Assembly: GCF_027943945.1 (NCBI RefSeq)
Contig: NZ_AP027141.1
Location: forward strand, 2,170,001 to 2,234,000
Source of the DNA: Microbacterium terricola
GTDB lineage: Bacteria; Actinomycetota; Actinomycetes; Actinomycetales; Microbacteriaceae
Direction: 5' to 3'
Length of the DNA stretch: 64,000 bases
Both the position numbers and the translations under genes were made by a program. Under the pieces are notes generated by a model. That model was given only the letters and a program-made list of their open reading frames with translations. It was not told the origin of the DNA and ran no database searches. Positions 58,608 to 64,000 of the stretch are shown here, piece after piece. Each line of letters begins with the position of its first letter. The first letter of the stretch is position 1.

Positions 58608-59168
58608 TCAGTGCAGGAACTGGAGCGGGTCGAACTCGTCGATGGGGATCACCCGGATGCGCGGGAGCGGCGCCTCGAACGCCTTCGCGTCGTACTCGAG
58701 GTCGAACGACTCCACGCCGCCGATCGTGCTGAATCCGGCGTTGCGGAACTCTGCGAAGGCCAGCACGCCGAGGCGGCGGGAGCCATCGGCGAGCGCCCGC
58801 AGGTCGTCGACGAAGTCGCCGTCGTGGCTGACGAGGAGCACGTCGTCACCGCGGTCGCGCAGGGCGCGCAGGGTCCGCTGGATGGCGATGTCGACGACCT
58901 TCGCGTCGGCGGGACCGGACAGCGGCACCGGCTCGTAGCCGAGGGCGAGCAGCGCCTGCACGAACGTCATCGGCAGGGTGGTCGAGGCGTTCAGGAAGAA
59001 CAGGCCGCGCGCGGACTGGTTCCAGCGGTCGGCGATGAACGACAGCACGCGGTCCCACCGCGGCCGCTCATCGGGCTGCGGCCGCCGACCGAGGATCGAG
59101 TTGCCGAGGGTGGCGTCGATGTTCTCGCCGTCGACGAGAACCCATGTGCCGCGATCCGTGCCGTCCAC
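58608..59168 (-). CDS. NYN-domain (PIN-like) protein
   Basis: 186 residues. NYN/DUF88 fold with acidic residues placed for a metal-dependent RNase: WVLVDGENID (about 10-18), GPADAKVVDIAIQRTL (about 85-100) and LLVSHDGDFVDDLRALA (about 110-126). GTG start at 59168 with AGGGAGG upstream. It lies 42 bp downstream of the ABC transporter genes on the same strand; whether it is linked to them is not known. Confidence 0.85.
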   Translation of the reverse strand: MDGTDRGTWVLVDGENIDATLGNSILGRRPQPDERPRWDRVLSFIADRWNQSARGLFFLNASTTLPMTFVQALLALGYEPVPLSGPADAKVVDIAIQRTLRALRDRGDDVLLVSHDGDFVDDLRALADGSRRLGVLAFAEFRNAGFSTIGGVESFDLEYDAKAFEAPLPRIRVIPIDEFDPLQFLH

Positions 59169-59210
59169 GGCGACCTCCCTGTCGCGGCTCGGGCGGCCGC
59201 TGCGTCGATC

Positions 59211-59927
59211 CTATGGGTGCGCGGCGGCCGTCGGCGCCGGCTCGGTCGTCGCGGGTCGCAGGACGCCGTCGTGCAGTTCGAGCACGCGGTCCGCGCGGGC
59301 GAGGACCGACGGGTCATGGGTCGACAGCAGCACCGCGACGCCGTCATCGTGCGCGATCGACGCGATCAGCTCGATCATCGCCTCCGCCGTGTGCGAGTCG
59401 AGCTGACCGGTCGGCTCGTCCGCGAGGAGCACCCGCGCGGATCCGGCCAGGGCCCGTGCGATGCCGACCCGCTGCTGCTGGCCGCCCGACAGCTCCCCCG
59501 GACGCTGGCGGGCGTGGCCGGCGAGCCCGACGCGCTCGAGCAGGTGCGCCACCCTGGCGGACCGCTCCGCCGGGTCGACGCCGCGGATCCGCAGCGGCAG
59601 CTCGACGTTCTCCTCCGCGGAGAGTGCGCCGATCAGGCCGAACGACTGGAACACGTAGCCGATGTCGTCGCGCCGGACGCGGTCGACGTCCCGCTCGGGC
59701 GCCTCGGTCAGCGTGACGTCGCCGACGCGCACGGTCCCCGTCGTCGGGGGCTGGATGCCGCCCAGCACGTGCAGCAGCGTCGTCTTGCCCGCACCGGACG
59801 GTCCGACGAGCACGACGAACTCGCCGGCGTGCAGCTCGAGCGAGGCGTCGGCGAGCGCGTGCACGTCACCGGCGGGCGTGCGGTGCACGACGGAGAGGTC
59901 GGATGCGGCGAGCACCGGCTCAGTCAT
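59211..59927 (-). CDS. ABC exporter ATPase (MacB/LolD type)
   Basis: 238 residues. Walker A GPSGAGKTT, LSGGQQQRVGIARALA, Walker B VLLADEPTG and H-loop LLSTHDPSV; IGYVFQSFGLIGALSAEENVELPL is typical of MacB/LolD/FtsE-like ATPases that work with FtsX-type permeases. Last of a four-gene set (two permeases, two ATPases); its start overlaps the AbrB-fused ATPase gene by 8 bp. Confidence 0.9.
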   Translation of the reverse strand: MTEPVLAASDLSVVHRTPAGDVHALADASLELHAGEFVVLVGPSGAGKTTLLHVLGGIQPPTTGTVRVGDVTLTEAPERDVDRVRRDDIGYVFQSFGLIGALSAEENVELPLRIRGVDPAERSARVAHLLERVGLAGHARQRPGELSGGQQQRVGIARALAGSARVLLADEPTGQLDSHTAEAMIELIASIAHDDGVAVLLSTHDPSVLARADRVLELHDGVLRPATTEPAPTAAAHP

Positions 59928-60927
59928 GGGTCTCTCCCTGGTGGTCGCGCAGCGAGCGCCGCGTCGGCGGTGCCGTGGCGGCGGCCGTCGTGTCGGCGGG
60001 CGGTGCGTCGGCGGGCGCTGCGTCGACCGGCGCTCCCTCTGCCGGCGGGTCGACTCGCTCGACGGGCGAGTCGCCCCGCCACACGCCCACGTGGTCGGGG
60101 TTGAGCTCGAGGCGCACCCGGTCGCGCAGCGACAGCTGGCGCATGTAGTCGGTCGGCAGCTGCATCCGCCCGACCTTGTCGAGCACGACGAACTCCTCGG
60201 CCATCGCATGCTCCTGGCCGGTCTCGTCCGTATGCGTCCACCGCAGCACCTCGGTCGAGGTGCGCCCGTCGCGGATCTGGACGGTGCGCTGCACGTGCTC
60301 AGAGACCGCGGGGTCGTGCGTCACGATGAGCGCGGTGGTGCCGAGTTCGCGGTTGACCGCCTCGAAGGTCGCGAGCACTTCGGCCGACGCGTGCTCGTCG
60401 AGGTCGCCGGTGGGCTCGTCCGCGAGCAGCACGCGCGGCGCGTTGGCGAGCGCGACCGCGATGGCCACCCGCTGCTGCTGACCGCCGGACAGCTCGCCCG
60501 GTCGGCGGTCGGCGACGTCGCCGACCCCGGTCAGCTCGAGGAGGTCGCGCGATCGCGCCGGGTCGCTGCGGTCGCCGCCGATCGCCCGGGCCAGCTGCAC
60601 GTTCTCGACCGCCGAGAGGTACGGCAGCAGGTTCCGGGCCGTCTGCTGCCAGACGAATCCGACGACCTCGCGCCGGTAGTCCACGCGCTCCCGCGCGGAG
60701 AGCGAGGGCAGGTGCCTGCCCGCGACGGTCGCGGAGCCTGCGGTGGGCTGATCGAGCCCGGACAGGATCGACAGCAGTGTCGACTTGCCTGAGCCTGAGG
60801 CGCCCACGAGCGCGACCAGCTCGCCGCTGCCGATCACGAGGTCGAGCCCCTGCAGGGCCTGCACCTCGATGTCGGCGACCGCGAAGATGCGCACCAGCCC
60901 TTCGCAGACGATGTCGGGTTCGGTCAT
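59920..60927 (-). CDS. ABC exporter ATPase fused to an AbrB-like domain
   Basis: 335 residues. N-terminal MacB-type ATPase (1-225): Walker A GASGSGKST (42-50), LSGGQQQRVAIAVALA, Walker B VLLADEPTGDLD, VTHDPAV. After a short link residues 245-285 read VVLDKVGRMQLPTDYMRQLS and then LRDRVRLELNPDHVGVWR, which has the V-D-K-x-G-R...L-P...R..L-x-L...V pattern of the SpoVT/AbrB swapped-hairpin domain. A Pro/Ala-rich tail follows (286-320). Overlaps the permease gene (ATGA). The fusion is unusual. Confidence 0.85.
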   Translation of the reverse strand: MTEPDIVCEGLVRIFAVADIEVQALQGLDLVIGSGELVALVGASGSGKSTLLSILSGLDQPTAGSATVAGRHLPSLSARERVDYRREVVGFVWQQTARNLLPYLSAVENVQLARAIGGDRSDPARSRDLLELTGVGDVADRRPGELSGGQQQRVAIAVALANAPRVLLADEPTGDLDEHASAEVLATFEAVNRELGTTALIVTHDPAVSEHVQRTVQIRDGRTSTEVLRWTHTDETGQEHAMAEEFVVLDKVGRMQLPTDYMRQLSLRDRVRLELNPDHVGVWRGDSPVERVDPPAEGAPVDAAPADAPPADTTAAATAPPTRRSLRDHQGETHD

Positions 60928-63662
60928 CAGTCCTCCTCCGTTCGCAGGACGGTGGCCATCGAGGTGGTCCGCGCGCTGATCACGCCGGCGACGACCGCCA
61001 GCGCCAGCGCGACCACCACGACGGCGATGAGTGTTCCGGTCAGCACCGGGTCGACGGCGAGCGCGGGTTGCCGCCCCCCGCCCGTGAACGGCCGCAGGTC
61101 GATGGACGTCACCACGAGCAGCGGCAGCACGGCTCCCAGCACGACGCCGCCGACGAGTGCGGTCAGGCCGAGCGGCGCGAACTCCCACGCGACGACCGCG
61201 CGGCCGCGCCGGCGGTCGAGCCCGAGGATCCGCAGCAGCGTGATCACGCGCGAGCGGGCGTCCTTGGAGACACCTGCGACGAGCAGCACGGCGATCACCG
61301 ACAGCACCACAGCGAGCCCGAGCGCCGCGAACAGGACGAACCGCAGCGCGGTGACGGCGGGCGAGGCCTGGATCTCGGCGAGGGCGTCATCGAGGATGCG
61401 CACGCTGTGCGTCGTGCCGATGACCTCGCCCAGTGCCGCGGCGGCGGCCGCCGCATCCGTCCCGTCCGCGAGGTCGACGACGACCGCGCGGGGGAAGAAG
61501 CCGAGGCCGGTGAGGGCCTGGTAGTCGGTCCGGTCGAGCAGCACGAACTCCGACGCCTGCGGCAGTCCGAGCACCCGGTCGACCGTGGCGACGACGTCGA
61601 CCGGCGTTCCGGCCAGCGTCGTCGCGCCCTGGCCGAGCTCTGCGGCGAGCGCGGTGGACTCGACGATCTGGGCGGGGTCGGCGCCGGCGGTGACCCGACC
61701 GACCGGGACGGCGCCCACCATCCCCTGCTGGATGGCCGTGAACGCCGCGATGTCGGTGACGTAGGCCTGGGCGCTGGCCCGGTCGTCCGGCCCGACCACG
61801 TCGACGTAGTCGCCGCGCAGCACCCCGGCGACCTCCACCACGCCGTCGACGTCGCGCATGGCGGCGATCATCTCGTCGTCGAAGTACGGCCCCGTCAGCT
61901 GGAGGTCTCCGCCGACGGCACGCTGCGCGGCGGCTGTCCCCCCACGGTCGACCGTGGCCAGCACCAGCGAGGAGAACACCGCGATCGCCACAGCGACGAT
62001 CATCGCGAGCACGGCGGTCGTCCCGGCGGCGGGGTCGCGCAGGCTGCGCGCCGAGCCGACGAGCGAGGCCACCCCTCGTCCACCGCGGGCCGCGCGGTAG
62101 GTGGCGGCGATCGGCAGCGGGTGCAGTCGCACGAAGATGAGGGCGAGCGCGACGGTTGCGAGCAGAGGCGCGACGACGACCAGCGGGTCGATGCCCTCGG
62201 TCGCGGCGCCGACCCCGCGGACCACGAGCTGGACGACGGCGACGACCGCGAGGAGGACGACGACCGTCTCGAGGATGCGGGCGGCCCGACTGCGGACCGG
62301 TGCGTCGAGGTCGGCGCGGCCGCCGCGCTCGAGGACCGCCGGACGCAGGCTGAACGCGAGAGCGAGAGCGGGCGCGAGGCCCACCAGCACCGCGACGGCC
62401 GTGGGCACCGGCCCCGCGTCGTGCGGAGTCACCGCGACGCCGATGACCGCGCCGATGACCGCGGCGGGCAGACCGAGCAGCAGGCCCTCGCCGAACAGCA
62501 GCCGGCGGAGCCGGGCGAGCGGCGCACCGCGTGCGGAGAGGAGGGCCAGGTCGGTGCGTCGGCGGCGGATCATCAGGGTCGCGGCCAGTACGACGAGCGC
62601 GACGCTCACGGCGAGCGGCCCGACCGCGGCGACGGCGAGGATCGCGCCGGCGGCGTTCGTGCGCGCGAGCGCCGTCGACAGCACGGTGACGACGTCGCTG
62701 GAGAACCGCATCCGCAGCTGGCCGGTGGAATCCAGTGGGACGGAGGTGCTCGTCGCCGCGCGGAACGCCGACAGCATCTCGGTCGGCTCCTGGCCGACGG
62801 CCGCGGTTCCGTCGATCGGGTACCAGGCGATGACCCAGGGCTGCTCGCTCAGCGCCGTCGTCGACGCGAGATCGGCCCACGCGGTCGGGGTCACCCAGGC
62901 CACCGAGGTCGCGGTGGGGCGCCGGTTGCCGTCGTCGAAGACGGTCGCGGTGAGCGCGGTCGGCAGGTGCAGCCACCGGTCGGCGGCGGGGTCGACGGCC
63001 TCGACCGTGCCGGCGAGCTCGTACACCGGGAAGATCTCGTTCCATCCCTGGTCGAGGTGCGAGCTGTTGACGGGGACGCCGCGGCGTTCGCCCACCGGCC
63101 ACTTCATGGTGGCCGCGGCATCGGCGCTCAGCACGATCTGCACGACCGATGAGTCGGTCGCGTCGTCCGGCCATGCGCCCTCGACGATCGTCAGGTGCTG
63201 CTGCGCCGTCGGCTCGGTGAGCACCTGCACGAGCGACAGCGGGGCGTCCGCGGGAAGGCTCTCGGGAGCGACCGGGAACGGCTCGGCATACTCCGCGAAC
63301 TCGGCGGGACCGGCCAGCGACCGCAGCGCCGGCTCGAAGGCGTCCCGGTTGTCGGCGAGTGCCTGACCGACCGCGCCGAGCACGGGAGCGGCGCCGTCAT
63401 CCCACTCCGCGGCGATGACGGGATCGGTGGGCGGCCCGAAAGCGGGCAGTCCGATCGCGGAGCCGGACAGGTCGCGCGACGTCGCCGGCACGCCGGAGAT
63501 CTGATGCGCCACCTCGTCGCGCACGACCCCGACGAGTGCGCGAGGAGCGGCCGCGATCACGAACGCGGCGAGCACGGTGAGCGCGACGATGACCAGCGCG
63601 GCACTGCGCGGCGTCGCGAAACGGCGGCGCGTGAGGGCGAAGAGGCCAGGTGTCCTGCTCAC
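60927..63662 (-). CDS. FtsX-like ABC exporter permease
   Basis: 911 residues. Membrane segments near the N-terminus (about 15-37), a large extracellular domain (about 60-330), a first FtsX core (about 345-480, AVSVALVVLAATLMIRRRRTDLALLSARGAPLARLRRLLFGEGLLLGLPAAV), a middle segment pair (about 505-560), a second extracellular domain and a C-terminal FtsX core (about 775-895, LLVAGVSKDARSRVITLLRILGLDRRRGRAVVAWEF). GTG start overlaps the next gene upstream (GTGA). Exports an unknown substrate with the two ATPases. Confidence 0.9.
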   Translation of the reverse strand: MSRTPGLFALTRRRFATPRSAALVIVALTVLAAFVIAAAPRALVGVVRDEVAHQISGVPATSRDLSGSAIGLPAFGPPTDPVIAAEWDDGAAPVLGAVGQALADNRDAFEPALRSLAGPAEFAEYAEPFPVAPESLPADAPLSLVQVLTEPTAQQHLTIVEGAWPDDATDSSVVQIVLSADAAATMKWPVGERRGVPVNSSHLDQGWNEIFPVYELAGTVEAVDPAADRWLHLPTALTATVFDDGNRRPTATSVAWVTPTAWADLASTTALSEQPWVIAWYPIDGTAAVGQEPTEMLSAFRAATSTSVPLDSTGQLRMRFSSDVVTVLSTALARTNAAGAILAVAAVGPLAVSVALVVLAATLMIRRRRTDLALLSARGAPLARLRRLLFGEGLLLGLPAAVIGAVIGVAVTPHDAGPVPTAVAVLVGLAPALALAFSLRPAVLERGGRADLDAPVRSRAARILETVVVLLAVVAVVQLVVRGVGAATEGIDPLVVVAPLLATVALALIFVRLHPLPIAATYRAARGGRGVASLVGSARSLRDPAAGTTAVLAMIVAVAIAVFSSLVLATVDRGGTAAAQRAVGGDLQLTGPYFDDEMIAAMRDVDGVVEVAGVLRGDYVDVVGPDDRASAQAYVTDIAAFTAIQQGMVGAVPVGRVTAGADPAQIVESTALAAELGQGATTLAGTPVDVVATVDRVLGLPQASEFVLLDRTDYQALTGLGFFPRAVVVDLADGTDAAAAAAALGEVIGTTHSVRILDDALAEIQASPAVTALRFVLFAALGLAVVLSVIAVLLVAGVSKDARSRVITLLRILGLDRRRGRAVVAWEFAPLGLTALVGGVVLGAVLPLLVVTSIDLRPFTGGGRQPALAVDPVLTGTLIAVVVVALALAVVAGVISARTTSMATVLRTEED

Positions 63663-64000
63663 TCGTCCTCCCGCAGCAGCCGGGCGAGGCCGGTCGGCAC
63701 CCGCACGGTCGAGACGATGAGTGCGCAGATCGCAGCCGTCGCGAGGAGGGATGCTGTCAGCAGCCCCCACGGCACGACCAGCGGAACGGGGTACGCCTCC
63801 GGGATCGTGCCGTACGCGGCGCGGACCAGCGGCGGCACGGCGAACCATGCGGTGACGGCGCCGGCGGCGAGTCCGCCGACCACCCCGAACCCGATGGCCA
63901 GCAGATCCTCCCTGGTGCGGACGCCCCCGGCCCGGCGTCGGCCGAGGCCCATCACCGCCAGGAGTGCCAGCTCGCGCGCGTCGCCCCGCCCGCGTGAGCG
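63659..64000 (-). CDS. FtsX-like permease, 3' part (cut by window edge)
   Basis: 114 codons visible, no start in the window. Open frame to base 64000 starts RSRGRGDARELALLAVMGLGRRRAGGVRTREDLLAIGFGVVGG, the arginine-rich cytoplasmic loop and helix typical of FtsX permeases, followed by VPWGLLTASLLATAAICALIVSTV. Stop overlaps the second permease start. Likely the first permease of the exporter. Confidence 0.82.
   Translation of the reverse strand, partial: RSRGRGDARELALLAVMGLGRRRAGGVRTREDLLAIGFGVVGGLAAGAVTAWFAVPPLVRAAYGTIPEAYPVPLVVPWGLLTASLLATAAICALIVSTVRVPTGLARLLREDE

Noticed and set aside
58608..59168. NYN protein as toxin of a toxin-antitoxin pair
   Set aside because: No small antitoxin-like gene is adjacent on the same strand; the neighbour is an ABC exporter.

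Overview
This is a 64 kb piece of chromosome from a very GC-rich Gram-positive bacterium, almost certainly an actinomycete of the Microbacteriaceae (Microbacterium-like). The evidence is the strong G/C third-position bias, a Tad/Flp pilus locus with DUF4244 and Rv3654c-type proteins, a 6C small RNA, mqo in place of NAD-malate dehydrogenase, a GNRA-capped small SRP RNA, an ECF42-type sigma factor, and many genes that begin right after a TANNNT box with no Shine-Dalgarno. Genes are densely packed, often with ATGA or GTGA stop/start overlaps. No prophage, insertion sequence, integrase or CRISPR array was seen. The content is mostly core and metabolic rather than accessory.

Layout. 1-2776 (minus): tail of a Tad pilus operon (tadA, a merged tadB/tadC, DUF4244 pilin, TadE, Rv3654c-like). 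2876-3019: 6C RNA with its own promoter and terminator. 3197-13997: acetyl-CoA synthetase, RidA, a PASTA class A PBP, a phosphoesterase, tRNA-Pro, a HAD phosphatase, a lactate-oxidase/FadR-type operon facing a DUF1295 membrane protein, and thymidine kinase. 14017-15748: YciI plus ECF42 sigma factor behind an apparent self-recognised promoter. 15776-20234: a T4-EndoV-like glycosylase, mqo, asd and lysC. 20325-23964: dnaX-recR-EamA operon, with a repeat lodged in dnaX. 24020-30693: GH65 phosphorylase with a beta-phosphoglucomutase-like HAD, then ackA-pta. 30771-36357: NudK-like hydrolase, SRP RNA, MoxR/DUF58/transglutaminase operon, tRNA-Ser. 36393-48767: repair, NUDIX and redox genes, a LuxR regulator with tandem dyads, a UbiB/PadR pair, a FusB-type zinc finger protein and a DinB2-like polymerase. 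48816-52026: zinc-ribbon SDR, SH3-like small protein and SulP transporter. 52284-58559: secreted HNH nuclease, disulfide oxidoreductase, OpuC-type osmoprotectant ABC transporter and a Pro-rich micro-protein. 58608-64000 (minus): NYN protein and an FtsX-type ABC exporter whose second ATPase carries an AbrB-like domain.

How the genes fit together. Acetate is handled from both sides: acsA activates it to acetyl-CoA and pta-ackA interconverts acetyl-CoA with acetate and ATP. Lactate oxidation and mqo feed the respiratory chain. asd and lysC start the aspartate amino-acid pathway. dnaX-recR, dinB2, the EndoV-like glycosylase, a YcaQ-like protein and several NUDIX enzymes serve replication and repair. 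The only gap over 300 bases without a protein gene is 2777-3196, which holds the 6C RNA, its promoter and the acsA control region.

Most notable observations: an ABC ATPase fused to an AbrB-like swapped-hairpin domain; a probable self-regulated ECF42 promoter; an in-frame repeat insertion in dnaX; a DinB2-type polymerase without the aromatic steric gate; tandem palindromic operators in front of two regulators; and about 14 apparent leaderless transcripts. All functions are inferred by reading the sequence; no database search was run.
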